Below, piece by piece: positions 1-9,018 of a stretch of DNA of 64,000 bases. How positions within the stretch are numbered: the first letter of the stretch is position 1; each line of letters starts with the position of its first letter. The stretch comes from Porphyromonas asaccharolytica DSM 20707. Lineage in GTDB: Bacteria; Bacteroidota; Bacteroidia; Bacteroidales; Porphyromonadaceae. A program made the position numbers and the translations under genes. Where the stretch lies: positions 124,001 to 188,000 of the forward strand of contig NC_015501.1 in NCBI RefSeq assembly GCF_000212375.1, written 5' to 3'. The notes under the pieces are model-generated. The model saw nothing but the letters and a program-made list of their open reading frames with translations, ran no database searches and had not been told where the DNA came from.

Positions 1-2163
1 CGCTGGGAGCTCACCTCCAAGCAACGGGTCAAGAGACTCGTCGTGAGCTATGTGGGCTACAAGAGCAAGCGCATCACATCACCACGGCAAGATGGCAAGC
101 CGATCAGCGTGAGACTAGAGGTCGACGAGACGACGCTAAGCAGTGTCGTCGTCGTTGCCAAGCGTCAGGAGCGCGCGCTGCGTGAGTCCGCTATGCCTAT
201 CTCGGTCATCTCGATGCGACAGCTACAAGGCACCGCCTCCTCGATAGACGAGGTGCTGTCTCGCACTACTGGCGTGACGCTGCGCAATACGGGCGGACTA
301 GGGAGTGCCTCGCGCATCTCGCTACGTGGACTAGAGGGCAAGCGGATGGGCATCTACATTGACGAGACGCCCTTTGGCGAGATGAGCGACTTCATCTCGA
401 TCAATGACATCCCGACCGATATGATCGAGCGGGTGGAGGTCTACAAGGGGATCGTACCCTACAAGTTTGGCGGCTCGGCTATGGGCGGAGCGGTGAATGT
501 GGTACTCAAGGAGTACCCGCCGAAGTACTTTGACGCTTCGTATGAGGTGGGATCGTACAATTCGCACATGCTCTCGACAGTCTTCAAGCGCACACTAGAG
601 GATGCGGGCGTGCAGCTAGGACTTGGCGGTACGCTCGCCTACTCGGACAACAACTACAAGATGGAGCTGCCACACTACAAGGATCGGATCGTGAGGCGCG
701 ACCACGATCAGTTTCGGAAAGCGATCCTAGGCGGTAGCCTCAAGGCGACGAAGTGGTGGTTTGACGAGATCAAGCTAGAGTGCGCTGGGACCTACATTCG
801 CAGAGAGATACAGGGCTTCGAGTGGGACGTACGAGAAGCTTTTACCCTCTCCAAGGGCTTGGCTATGGAGAGTACCTTCAAGCGTGCGGACTTCTTCCTC
901 CCAGGGCTCGATCTAGACGCATCGGTCGGGGTGGTCTTCGGGCAAAATGGACTGACCGACAAGGCTGCGCATCGCTACGACTGGGATGGCAAGGAGTACC
1001 CCGCAGGCTCCTCTTATGGGGGCGAGCTATCGAGCATACCTACCGATGGGGTCAATCGAACGATCAACTTGGTGGACAAGGTCAACCTAAACTATACGCT
1101 AGACCGCCATCAGGCTTTCAACCTCAACCTGTGCCACACTTACGCTTATCGCAATCCCACGGACACGCTTATGGATCGAGCTTTGGGCTATAAGGCGAAC
1201 TTCAAAAGCCGTATGAACAGCCTCACGGCAGGAGCCTCCTACGACCTCACGCTCTTTGAGGATCGGCTCCAAAATGCCTTCACCGCAAAGTACTACAACT
1301 ACCGCTCCCGCTCTAAGGTCATCGGAACGATCAGTATGGGCGACCTCAAGGATGTGGAGACTAACCGACACTTCTTCGGCTGGAGCGAAGCTATCCGCTA
1401 CCGCTTCACGCCAGACTTCCTGATCAAGGCTTCCTATGCGGACGAGGTGCGCATCCCTACGAGTGAGGAGCTACTAGGCAATGGCTACTCAATCAGCGCC
1501 TCGACGGACCTGCGCCCCGAGCATAGCCGTGGAGGTAACATTGGCTTGGTCTATCGCAACCTCTCGCCCACATCAATGCGGTTGATCGAGGCTGAGATCA
1601 ATGCTTTCGGCTCTTACATCACCGATATGATCCGCTTTATGCCAGGAATTATTCCCTCCATGAGCTGCTATCAGAACTTCGGGAGCATCCGCACGTGGGG
1701 CGTAGAGGGCGAGGTGAAGTGGGATGCCCTCCCCTGGCTCTACCTCTATGGCAATGCAACTTACCAAGACCTCAGAGACACGCGCCGACTGATCCCCTCG
1801 ACAAATGTCGCTAACCCGACGTACCTCAAGCGTATGCCCAACATCCCCTACTTCCTAGCTAATGCGGGCTTGGAGCTACACAAGGAGAATCTCTTCGGTG
1901 GGGAGGGCTACAACAGCCGTCTGATGCTCGATGCCTCCTATGTGCATCAGTACTACTACGACTTCGAGGTGAGCCAGTACCAAGAGCGCAAGATACCGAC
2001 GGCACTGCGCCTAGACTTAGGACTAGAGCAGAGCCTGCGCAATAATCAGTGGACGATCACCTTCAAGGTCAAGAACCTGACCAACCAGCGTCAGATGTCG
2101 GAGCTAAACCGTCCGTTACCAGGCATTAACTTCTCGGTAAAGCTGCGCTACCTCTTCAGATGA
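1..2163 (+). CDS. TonB-dependent outer-membrane receptor (5' end outside window)
   Basis: The frame is open to the left edge, so the N-terminus is missing; the GTG at 43 lies inside a carboxypeptidase-regulatory-like segment (VVSYVGYKSK) and is not a real start. A TonB plug domain follows (codons about 55-160; SISLRG-like core ISLRGLEG, then IERVEVYKG and GGAVNVV), then a long beta-barrel ending in the aromatic-rich strand VKLRYLFR. Such receptors import siderophores, haem, cobalamin or glycans across the outer membrane with TonB/ExbBD energy. The next gene is a DUF4374 lipoprotein; that pairing resembles xenosiderophore uptake loci of Bacteroides (receptor plus surface propeller lipoprotein), so an iron-chelate substrate is the best guess. 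It is not a long SusC type and no SusD follows. Family is certain, substrate is inferred. Confidence 0.93.
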   Translation, partial: RWELTSKQRVKRLVVSYVGYKSKRITSPRQDGKPISVRLEVDETTLSSVVVVAKRQERALRESAMPISVISMRQLQGTASSIDEVLSRTTGVTLRNTGGLGSASRISLRGLEGKRMGIYIDETPFGEMSDFISINDIPTDMIERVEVYKGIVPYKFGGSAMGGAVNVVLKEYPPKYFDASYEVGSYNSHMLSTVFKRTLEDAGVQLGLGGTLAYSDNNYKMELPHYKDRIVRRDHDQFRKAILGGSLKATKWWFDEIKLECAGTYIRREIQGFEWDVREAFTLSKGLAMESTFKRADFFLPGLDLDASVGVVFGQNGLTDKAAHRYDWDGKEYPAGSSYGGELSSIPTDGVNRTINLVDKVNLNYTLDRHQAFNLNLCHTYAYRNPTDTLMDRALGYKANFKSRMNSLTAGASYDLTLFEDRLQNAFTAKYYNYRSRSKVIGTISMGDLKDVETNRHFFGWSEAIRYRFTPDFLIKASYADEVRIPTSEELLGNGYSISASTDLRPEHSRGGNIGLVYRNLSPTSMRLIEAEINAFGSYITDMIRFMPGIIPSMSCYQNFGSIRTWGVEGEVKWDALPWLYLYGNATYQDLRDTRRLIPSTNVANPTYLKRMPNIPYFLANAGLELHKENLFGGEGYNSRLMLDASYVHQYYYDFEVSQYQERKIPTALRLDLGLEQSLRNNQWTITFKVKNLTNQRQMSELNRPLPGINFSVKLRYLFR

Positions 2164-2169
2164 CAACTA

Positions 2170-2345
2170 TGAGACTGTTGCATAAAGGCGAATCGCTGTG
2201 TTGCTTTCGGAATTCGGCTTCGGTCACATACGGAGGTATGCTCCCTTCAGACCTCACCCTCAGCGCCTTGCGCTTCATCCTTTCTGCAAAGTCAGGACAA
2301 TCTTGCAAGCAAGATTGTGAGACTGTTGACTTTGCAACAGTCTCA
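2170..2345. mobile_element. MITE-A copy 1 (176 bp, non-autonomous)
   Basis: The ends are perfect inverted repeats TGAGACTGTTGCA / TGCAACAGTCTCA, flanked by a 3-bp direct repeat CTA (2167-2169 and 2346-2348). It lies 6 bp after the receptor stop, between receptor and DUF4374 gene; without it the gap would be only about 40 bp. The interior has no transposase. Near-identical copies lie at 3628-3804 and 15264-15440. The short ORF across it is an artefact. Confidence 0.9.
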
Positions 2346-2380
2346 CTATATATTCACCAATTCAAATAACAGATTTCACT

Positions 2381-3643
2381 ATGACCAGATTCAACAAACT
2401 AACCAACAGGCTCACCCTTGTTGCTGCCCTCCTACTAGGACTAGCGCTCACCAGCTGTGACAAGGAGCCTAAACCGACACCCCAGATGGGTAATGAGCGA
2501 ATTCTCTTCTCCACCTCAATAATGAATGCAGACGGTGCCTCGGGCAATGGTTACCTGCAGGCTATCGGCTCTATCGAGGCGAAGAAGTACGACAACAGCC
2601 GTGGCGTGCCGGTCGGCTTCGGCACAGAGCCTATCTACTGCGGAGATCATCTCTACGTCCTGCCCGACTATATGGGGATGGGCAAGGCTGAGCTCGTCTG
2701 CTACACCGTAAGCAAGGAGTTGCAGCTCACCAAGCGTGGCGCTATGGAGCTCCCGGGTGGAGCCGCTGCCTGCAATGTGGTCGAGGTCTCTCCGGAGAAG
2801 GCTTACATCAGCTTCCAAAACATCGGACAGGTCTGGGCGTTTAACCCCAAGACGATGACCAAGACGGCCGTGATAGACCTCAACCAGTACAAGCACGCTG
2901 ATACCAATGTGATGCCTGGTGCTATGGCAGTACGCGACGGCAAGCTCTACGTAGGGCTCTGCCAGTTGGACTCCAAGTGGATGCCACTACACAAGGAGGT
3001 CGAGCTGGCGCTCATAGACATCGCTACGGACAAGGTGGAGAAGAAGATTTCCTCCTCCACCTCGGGGCTCTCTGTCGCTACCCGTCCGATCGTAGCTAAC
3101 TCGATCTTCCTCGATGACAAGGGCGATCTGTACATACTCTGCATGGGGAGCTTTGGCTTCAACCCTGAGTTCCCTGGAGGTATCGTTCGCATCAAAAAGG
3201 GTGAGACCGAGATCGACCCTTCATGGTCTATGAATCTCTCGGAGATCAACATAGAGGTCAAGGGCATCCTACCCCAGACGACCAAGCTACCCGCCAACTA
3301 CATCGTATCGATGCACTACGTCTCTGGCTCTAAGGTGGTCGCCATCATGGGCATCTATGCGCTCGACCCCACAAGCAAGAACCCCTACACGGCTCTCTAC
3401 TGTATTCCTACGGTCATCGACCTAGAGCAGCGTACCATCCAGCAGATCGAGGGTATCCCCGTGTCCAATCCTCACGCATGCGCCCTCGGGCGGTACAACG
3501 ATCGGATCATGATCGGCTCGGCAGGCAAGGAGCGTAGCGGATTTTACTCCTACGATCCTAAGACAGGTGCCGTCTCTGACGGTCCCGTCTTTGAGGTAGA
3601 GGGCAATCCTATCTCCTTCTATCAGATGGAGACTATTGCATAA
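2381..3643 (+). CDS. DUF4374 surface lipoprotein (beta-propeller type)
   Basis: 420 residues. A lipoprotein signal ends at LALTSC (Cys about 26), followed by an Asp/Glu/Lys/Pro-rich tether. The body has repeated blade-like strands (YLQAIGSI, LYVLPDY, VWAFNPKTM, LYVGLC) as in DUF4374 family proteins, thought to be seven-bladed propellers. In Bacteroides, comparable lipoproteins sit beside TonB receptors and bind siderophores at the cell surface; that role here is inferred from the upstream receptor. The last four residues (ETIA) and the stop codon come from the miniature element inserted at 3628. Removing that element and one target copy restores a reading that ends YQMK-stop, so the protein is essentially full length with an altered tail. 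Confidence 0.85.
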   Translation: MTRFNKLTNRLTLVAALLLGLALTSCDKEPKPTPQMGNERILFSTSIMNADGASGNGYLQAIGSIEAKKYDNSRGVPVGFGTEPIYCGDHLYVLPDYMGMGKAELVCYTVSKELQLTKRGAMELPGGAAACNVVEVSPEKAYISFQNIGQVWAFNPKTMTKTAVIDLNQYKHADTNVMPGAMAVRDGKLYVGLCQLDSKWMPLHKEVELALIDIATDKVEKKISSSTSGLSVATRPIVANSIFLDDKGDLYILCMGSFGFNPEFPGGIVRIKKGETEIDPSWSMNLSEINIEVKGILPQTTKLPANYIVSMHYVSGSKVVAIMGIYALDPTSKNPYTALYCIPTVIDLEQRTIQQIEGIPVSNPHACALGRYNDRIMIGSAGKERSGFYSYDPKTGAVSDGPVFEVEGNPISFYQMETIA

Positions 3644-3804
3644 AGGCGAATCGCTGTGTTGCTTTCGGGATTCGGCTTCGGTCACATACAGAGGTATGCT
3701 CCCTTCAGACCTCACCCTCAGCGCCTTGCGCTTCATCCTTTCTGCAAAGTCAGGACAATCTTGCAAGCAAGATTGTGAGACTGTTGACTTTTGCAACAGT
3801 CTCA
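3628..3804. mobile_element. MITE-A copy 2 (177 bp), overlapping the 3' end of the DUF4374 gene
   Basis: Same family as 2170-2345, with left end GGAGACTATTGCA (outer base and one inner base changed) and right end TGCAACAGTCTCA. The flanking 3-bp direct repeat is GAT (3625-3627 and 3805-3807). The upstream gene reads into it and stops at 3641-3643. With copy 1 it brackets the DUF4374 gene in the same orientation. Confidence 0.9.
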
Positions 3805-3836
3805 GATGAAGTAGTTTTAGAGGTCTATAGAATCCT

Positions 3837-3873
3837 AAAAAGGCGGGTCGCTAAGAGAGCGATCCGCCTTTTT
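3837..3873. terminator. Bidirectional rho-independent terminator
   Basis: A 12-bp stem (AGGCGGGTCGCT at 3841-3852 with AGCGATCCGCCT at 3858-3869, one G-T pair) is preceded by A residues and followed by TTTT, so it works on both strands. It lies between the receptor operon (+) and the converging Na/Pi gene (-). Confidence 0.85.
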
Positions 3874-3941
3874 CTATGGTTTGGTATTTGACTAGAAAGA
3901 CTACTCGGAGTGCGTCTTTACTAGCGAGTCAAAGCGTATGC

Positions 3942-5759
3942 CTACCCTTTGGTGGCGGCCTGTACGACGTTGAGCACGTAATCACCCAGCTGCTCGTAGT
4001 AGCCGACGAGGTCCATATAGCTCACGGACTCGGGGTAGTCGTACTTCTGCGTACGGACGTTGTCCATGTTCTGAGCTTTCAGCAAGGTACGCAGGTCGTT
4101 GAGCTGCTTCTCTAGCGTGTAGCTCTCACGTGCGTCAGACTCGGAGAGCTTGTTGCGTCGCAGTAGCTCGGCCATCTTGAGGGCTGTCTCGGTGGCAATC
4201 ATATGGATCTGCAGGAGGTTGTTGCGCACCATCTCGGTGTAGCTCTTGCCGAGCTGGTGGTAACGATTGATCTCACGCGCTATGCCCACCGCAGCATCGG
4301 CAACACTCTCTATCTCGGTCGCTACGCGGTAGTAGACGAGTATGTCGCTCTGTGACTCCTTGCCTAGCTCCGTATGAGAGATCTTATTGAGGTAGTCAGC
4401 TATCTCGACCTCTACGGCATCGGATATATCCTCTTCCTGCTCGCATTTGTTGTAAAGCCTCTTGAGCTCGACATCATTATCCGTCTTGAGCATCCCCTCA
4501 CAGTAAGACATCATTTGCGTGACTCTACTGGCGTACTCGGCCAGCTCTTGCTGTACTTGTAGCAGACCGATCTCACCCGTTGGTAGGATACCAGCACGGA
4601 TGTAGCGTAGGTGTGTCTGCTCTGTGTCACCCTTCTTAGACTTCTTCATCGGTATGGCTCGCTGGCAAATCTTGACATAGACAGGTACGAACCAGATCAT
4701 CACAAAGGCGTTCAGCAGGTTGAAGGTGGTGTGGAAGAGTGATAGCCCGATAGAGACGGTTGCTGCTAGAGATACTATCTGAGCTTGTATCGCAGCTAAC
4801 GAGGGATCGGTGAGTGTCTCTGTCGAGGAGATGGCACTCATACTAGCGGGATCGTAGACCTGACTGAGGCGAGAGGTGTACTCGTATAGCTCTCGTGGAT
4901 CACCTACCCCCATATTCATCATCCAGTTGGCGATCATATTGGTAAAGGGATAGAAGAAGATCAAGACGAGTAGCACACCGAAGACGTTGAACAGTAGGTG
5001 AGAGAGCGCAGCCCGCTTAGCATTGACATTAGCCCCGAGGGCTGCCAGATTGGCGGTAATAGTCGTTCCGATGTTTTCGCACAGGATCATGGCCGTGGCG
5101 ATCTCAAAGGGTATCCACCCTTTTGAACACATGATAAGTGTGATTGCTACCGTCGCACTGGAGGACTGAACCAGCAGCGTCATAACCGTACCTATTAGGA
5201 GGAAGATCAGGATAGATCCAAAGCCCATATCGGTGTACCCACGGAGGAATTCGAGAGCCTCGGGGTGGCTCTGGAGATCTGGCATCGAATCCTTGAGAAA
5301 CTGCAATCCGAGGAAAAGCAGTGAGAAGCCTACGAGGAACTCGCCCAGCGAGTTGAGCTGCTCCCGCTTCATATAGATAAGCGGTATGGATACAGCGAAG
5401 AGCGGTATGGCAAAGGTCGATATATCTATCTTAAAGCCAAAGAGGGTGATAATCCAAGCGGTGACGGTCGTACCAATGTTGGCACCCATAATGACCGATA
5501 TCGCCTGTCCTAGCTGGAGGAGTCCCGCATTGACGAAGCTGACGACCATCAGAGTCGTAGCACTAGAGGACTGCACCAATGCGGTCACCAAGACACCAGT
5601 GAGTAGCCCTAAGACTCGCCAGGAGGTCATCGCTGATAGGATCTGACGCATCCTATCGCCTGCTGCCTTTTGGATGCCCTCGCTCATGATCTTCATACCA
5701 AAGAGGAAGAGTCCTAGCGAGCCCAGCAGATAGATAAAGTCAAACAGAGTAAATGCCAT
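3942..5759 (-). CDS. Na+/phosphate cotransporter with C-terminal PhoU-like domain
   Basis: 605 residues, the usual length for the bacterial NptA-like family fused to PhoU. Two inverted-repeat transporter halves are visible: QSSSATT (63-69) with GANIGTTVTA (92-101), and QSSSATV (198-204) with ENIGTTITA (228-236). These are the substrate-binding loops of Na/Pi-II symporters. Hydrophobic helices fill the first 360 residues; the remainder, from about 400, is a charged helical PhoU-like bundle. It would take up inorganic phosphate at the inner membrane using the sodium gradient. It is a single gene, converging with the receptor operon and divergent from the nucleoside kinase. Confidence 0.93.
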   Translation of the reverse strand: MAFTLFDFIYLLGSLGLFLFGMKIMSEGIQKAAGDRMRQILSAMTSWRVLGLLTGVLVTALVQSSSATTLMVVSFVNAGLLQLGQAISVIMGANIGTTVTAWIITLFGFKIDISTFAIPLFAVSIPLIYMKREQLNSLGEFLVGFSLLFLGLQFLKDSMPDLQSHPEALEFLRGYTDMGFGSILIFLLIGTVMTLLVQSSSATVAITLIMCSKGWIPFEIATAMILCENIGTTITANLAALGANVNAKRAALSHLLFNVFGVLLVLIFFYPFTNMIANWMMNMGVGDPRELYEYTSRLSQVYDPASMSAISSTETLTDPSLAAIQAQIVSLAATVSIGLSLFHTTFNLLNAFVMIWFVPVYVKICQRAIPMKKSKKGDTEQTHLRYIRAGILPTGEIGLLQVQQELAEYASRVTQMMSYCEGMLKTDNDVELKRLYNKCEQEEDISDAVEVEIADYLNKISHTELGKESQSDILVYYRVATEIESVADAAVGIAREINRYHQLGKSYTEMVRNNLLQIHMIATETALKMAELLRRNKLSESDARESYTLEKQLNDLRTLLKAQNMDNVRTQKYDYPESVSYMDLVGYYEQLGDYVLNVVQAATKG

Positions 5760-5921
5760 GAGTATGTCGTTGTTTGTATGTCATTACCGTGTGAAAGTCC
5801 CCCAAGACCTACCAGCTACTTAGACTCAGAGCCGCAAATTTACAATGGTTGTCATGCGACTGAGCCACCTGATACGACTGATTATGGCCCTTTGGTGACA
5901 GCTATTTCGTAACTTCGCATG

Positions 5922-5929
5922 CAAAGGTA
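5922..5929 (-). promoter_or_regulatory. Bacteroidetes -7 box for the Na/Pi gene
   Basis: The minus strand reads TACCTTTG (TAnnTTTG consensus) in the 241-bp divergent gap, implying a leader of about 155 nt. No TTG lies at the expected 19-21 bp. Confidence 0.5.
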
Positions 5930-6000
5930 ACGATTTTAGACTGCTTAGCCTAACTAACCGACCTAACAATTTGACAAAAGATATCTAAGCATCACCCCCT

Positions 6001-7671
6001 ATGGAGAATCTATCAATATACTGCCCCAACCTAGACGAGCATCTCAGCGTGCCACCTGGAGCCACACTCTACCAGGTAGCCCAGAGCTACCGCAACGCTC
6101 TAGGCTTCGAGCCTGTCAACGCTCGTGTCAACAATCTTACCGTCGCCCTCGACTGGAGGCTCCGCGAGTCCTGTCAGGTCGAGTTCGTCGGACTCACCGA
6201 GGAGAGCGGTCGGCACACCTATCTGCGCTCCCTCTGCCTCCTCTTTGCTAAGGCGCTCCACGATGAGCTACCTCACTACCATCTGAGCGTACGACACTCT
6301 CTCTCGGGGGGATACTTTAGCGTCGTCAGGTGTGGCGACAAGGGCATCACCGATGAGCAGCTAGCCCTCATCAAGCGACGCATAGACCACCTCATTGCTG
6401 AGGACCTGCCCTTCGAGCGTCGCACCGTACCGGCCGAAGAGGCGGTGCAGATCTTTACGGCTATGGGAGAGATGGACAAGGTGGATCTCATCACCTCCAG
6501 CGGACAGCCCTACGTCACCTATCACTATCTCGATGGGTACCCCGACAACTACTACGGCTCGCTGCTTCTCTCCACGGGACAAGTTCAGCTCTACGACCTC
6601 GTCCCTTACCTCGGGGGTGTACTGATACGGGTACCTTCGATCGTCCAGCCTACGGAGCTCGCACCATTCGAGCCACAACAGCCAATGCGTGAGGTCTTTG
6701 ACAAGCAGTCTCGTCTGCTCACCCTCCTCGACGTAAGCTATGTAGGTAGTCTCAACAAAGCGATCAGCACGGGACACTTCTCCGAGATCGTACAAGTCGC
6801 CGAGGCTGCACAGGAAAAGGAGATAGCCGCCATAGCTACTGAGATCGCTGAGGCATACAACCAAAAGGGTGTGCGCATCGTACTCGTTGCGGGGCCCTCC
6901 TCTTCAGGCAAGACAACCTTTACCAAGCGGCTGCGCCTGCAGCTTATGGCTAACTACCTTCGCCCTCACCAGATATCGCTCGACAATTACTTCGTAGCCC
7001 GTGAGTTCACCCCTCTCGATGACAATGGAGAGTACGACTTCGAGCACATTGAGGCGCTAGATCTAGAGCTCTTCGCCAGTGATCTGCGTCGGCTCCTAGC
7101 GGGCGAATTGGTCGATATGCCACTCTTCGACTTTACCCAAGGAGCTAGAGTGTACCAAAAGGAGCTCCTACAGCTTGGTGAGGGAGACTTGCTCCTCATC
7201 GAGGGCATCCATGCGCTCAATCCACGACTCATCCCCGAGGATCTACAGCCACTGACCTACAATATATATATCAGTGCCCTGACCGCCCTCGGACTAGATG
7301 CACACAACCGCATCCCTAGTACCGACATACGTCTCCTCAGACGCATGGTGCGAGACCATAACTATAGGGGCTACTCAGCCATCGACACCATAAGCCGATG
7401 GCGCAGCGTGCGAGCTGGCGAGAAGCGTTGGATCTTCCCCTACCAGAATAGAGCCAACGTACTCTTCAATAGTGCACTCCTATACGAGGTCGCCGTCCTC
7501 AAGACCCTTGCCGAGCAGATCCTCTACCAGGTACCCGCCTGTGTCAAGGAGTACAGCGAGGCGCGCCGACTGCTACGCTTCCTAGATCACGTCAGACCAG
7601 CCCCGATTAACGAGATCCCCTCCACTTCGCTCCTGCGCGAATTCATCGGAGGTAGTTCATTTCACTATTGA
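6001..7671 (+). CDS. Nucleoside kinase (uridine kinase family, with TGS-like N-terminus)
   Basis: 556 residues. The N-terminal 60 residues look like a TGS domain (ubiquitin-like fold, GATLYQVA) and residues 70-230 resemble the editing-domain-like region found in this family. The C-terminal half is a P-loop kinase of the uridine kinase/phosphoribulokinase family: Walker A GPSSSGKTTF near residue 298, and later DNYF and LIEGIHALNP. It probably phosphorylates uridine/cytidine or a related nucleoside in the cytosol. This three-part architecture is common in Bacteroidetes and Firmicutes. The start at 6001 is the first ATG after the divergent gap. It is followed 10 bp later by the SUI1-like gene, suggesting one transcript. 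Confidence 0.9.
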   Translation: MENLSIYCPNLDEHLSVPPGATLYQVAQSYRNALGFEPVNARVNNLTVALDWRLRESCQVEFVGLTEESGRHTYLRSLCLLFAKALHDELPHYHLSVRHSLSGGYFSVVRCGDKGITDEQLALIKRRIDHLIAEDLPFERRTVPAEEAVQIFTAMGEMDKVDLITSSGQPYVTYHYLDGYPDNYYGSLLLSTGQVQLYDLVPYLGGVLIRVPSIVQPTELAPFEPQQPMREVFDKQSRLLTLLDVSYVGSLNKAISTGHFSEIVQVAEAAQEKEIAAIATEIAEAYNQKGVRIVLVAGPSSSGKTTFTKRLRLQLMANYLRPHQISLDNYFVAREFTPLDDNGEYDFEHIEALDLELFASDLRRLLAGELVDMPLFDFTQGARVYQKELLQLGEGDLLLIEGIHALNPRLIPEDLQPLTYNIYISALTALGLDAHNRIPSTDIRLLRRMVRDHNYRGYSAIDTISRWRSVRAGEKRWIFPYQNRANVLFNSALLYEVAVLKTLAEQILYQVPACVKEYSEARRLLRFLDHVRPAPINEIPSTSLLREFIGGSSFHY

Positions 7672-7681
7672 CCCCGCAGCT

Positions 7682-8023
7682 ATGTCCAAGAAGAAGAACA
7701 AAGCCCCCGCTACGGGAGGCATCGTATACAGTACCGACCCCGACTGGTCACCACAACAAGCGAGTAGCGAGGCTGAGACCCTCCCTCCCGCTCAGCAACG
7801 ACTACGCATACAGTACTCCCGCGCTGGCAGAGGAGGCAAGGAGGCACTCATCATCATGGGCTTCGTCGGGTCTGACAGCGATCTAGCAGACCTCGCCCGC
7901 CAGCTCAAGCAGTCGCTCGGCTGTGGTGGATCCACACGTGATGGCGAGATACTGCTCCAGCAAAACGATAAGGAGAAGCTCATCAAGCTCCTTCAGTCCA
8001 AAGGTTACAAAGACACCAAGTAA
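7682..8023 (+). CDS. SUI1/YciH-like translation initiation factor
   Basis: 113 residues. A basic, low-complexity N-terminus (KKKNK) precedes an eIF1/SUI1 domain from about residue 40: RIQYSRAGRGGKEALIIMGF, then CGGSTRDGEILLQ and LLQSKGYKD, the three conserved strands of bacterial YciH. The family is proposed to affect start-codon discrimination, but its bacterial role is not settled. It lies 10 bp after the nucleoside kinase and 11 bp before the SpoU methyltransferase. Confidence 0.92.
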   Translation: MSKKKNKAPATGGIVYSTDPDWSPQQASSEAETLPPAQQRLRIQYSRAGRGGKEALIIMGFVGSDSDLADLARQLKQSLGCGGSTRDGEILLQQNDKEKLIKLLQSKGYKDTK

Positions 8024-8034
8024 AGCCTTCCGCT

Positions 8035-8589
8035 ATGCCCATAGAGAAAACCTCTATCCTAGAGATGAATCGTCTCACCACCGAGGAGTACCACTCCGCT
8101 CCCAAGGTGCCGCTCACCATCCTCCTAGACAATGTACGTAGCATGCACAATGTCGGCTCGATCTTTCGCACGGCAGACGCCTTTCGCCTGGAGGAGCTTC
8201 TCCTCGTTGGCATCACAGGCTGTCCGCCACACCCGCTCATTCACAAGACCGCCATCGGCGCCGAGGAGGCTGTGCCCTGGCGACACCTAGACTCCGCCAT
8301 TGAGTTTCTTGAGCAGTGCCGAGCAGCCGGACGCACCATCCTCGCACTCGAGCAGACTCATCAAAGCATCCCGCTCGGTAACCAGCCAGCACTGGACGAT
8401 CGTGGTGCGGTGCTGATCGTAGGCAACGAGGTACACGGCATCTCTGACGAAGTCATTCAGTATGCTGACTACTGCCTGGAGATCCCACAGTACGGCACCA
8501 AGCACTCGCTCAATGTGAGCGTCGCCACAGGCATCGCCATCTACGATCTCTGCACACCTTATCTAGAGATGCAGCATAGCTTAACCTAG
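8035..8589 (+). CDS. TrmH/SpoU-family RNA 2'-O-methyltransferase
   Basis: 184 residues, with all three SPOUT motifs: motif 1 NVRSMHNVGSIFRTAD (about 33-48), motif 2 LIVGNEVHGIS (about 125-135) and motif 3 PQYGTKHSLNVSVATGIAIY (about 151-170), which forms the knotted SAM-binding C-terminus. It methylates a ribose in tRNA or rRNA; the target cannot be read from sequence. The short N-terminus lacks the L30-like extension of RlmB. The start at 8035 is the first ATG after the preceding stop; 8065 is an in-frame alternative. It ends the nucleoside kinase cluster. Confidence 0.92.
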   Translation: MPIEKTSILEMNRLTTEEYHSAPKVPLTILLDNVRSMHNVGSIFRTADAFRLEELLLVGITGCPPHPLIHKTAIGAEEAVPWRHLDSAIEFLEQCRAAGRTILALEQTHQSIPLGNQPALDDRGAVLIVGNEVHGISDEVIQYADYCLEIPQYGTKHSLNVSVATGIAIYDLCTPYLEMQHSLT

Positions 8590-8617
8590 CCGCAAAGGTC
8601 GTCTCGATCTTTTTACG

Positions 8618-8625
8618 TAGCTTTG
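8618..8625 (+). promoter_or_regulatory. -7 box TAGCTTTG that decides the start of the next gene
   Basis: It matches TAnnTTTG. Transcription would begin near 8631, so the upstream ATG at 8623 cannot be used and the ATG at 8656 is the start. Confidence 0.65.
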
Positions 8626-8655
8626 CCATATAGAAAAACCAATACCCACAACACT

Positions 8656-8868
8656 ATGGAAGAAAACATGATCGAATACATCGGCACCAATGCAGGTCTC
8701 GTCTGGAACGCACTAGACAAACTAGGCAAAATGGACATCAAGCAACTCAAGAAAGCGACTAAGATACGTACCGAGAAGGATGTCTACGCAGCGCTCGGCT
8801 GGCTTGCCAAAGAGGAGAAGCTCACCTTCGTCTACGAAGACAACACGCTACTAGTCGCACTGCGATAG
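8656..8868 (+). CDS. Small winged-helix protein (DUF2582-like)
   Basis: 70 residues from the ATG at 8656. The pattern NAGLVWNALDKLG, then IKQLKKATKI, then DVYAALGWLAKEEKL and a beta-wing (LTFVYEDNTLLVAL) is that of DUF2582 winged-helix proteins of Bacteroidetes. No other domain is present. It is likely a small DNA- or RNA-binding protein; its target is unknown. It has its own promoter and lies between the methyltransferase and tRNA-Leu as a single-gene unit. Confidence 0.8.
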   Translation: MEENMIEYIGTNAGLVWNALDKLGKMDIKQLKKATKIRTEKDVYAALGWLAKEEKLTFVYEDNTLLVALR

Positions 8869-8971
8869 TATCTCCTAGACAAGTAGACTAGCCAAACTAT
8901 CTAGATCACTACACATCAGAGCGTTGAGTCTCTCTGCCGTGAGATTTACGAGATCTAGGTCGTACAGTTGC

Positions 8972-9001
8972 TTGTTAATTCAAAGATTATTCTTACCTTT
9001 G
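8972..9001 (+). promoter_or_regulatory. Promoter of tRNA-Leu
   Basis: TTG at 8972-8974, a 19-bp spacer and TACCTTTG at 8994-9001: an ideal Bacteroidetes sigma-ABfr promoter 18 bp before the tRNA. Confidence 0.85.
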
Positions 9002-9018
9002 CAAACGCAAACCTCGCT

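Noticed and set aside
2160-2369. Small ORF between the receptor and DUF4374 genes
   Set aside because: It is a read-through of MITE-A; the same peptide is produced by every copy.
1-3643. SusC/SusD glycan uptake pair
   Set aside because: The lipoprotein is DUF4374 and not SusD-like; no TPR-type SusD fold or glycoside hydrolases are nearby.
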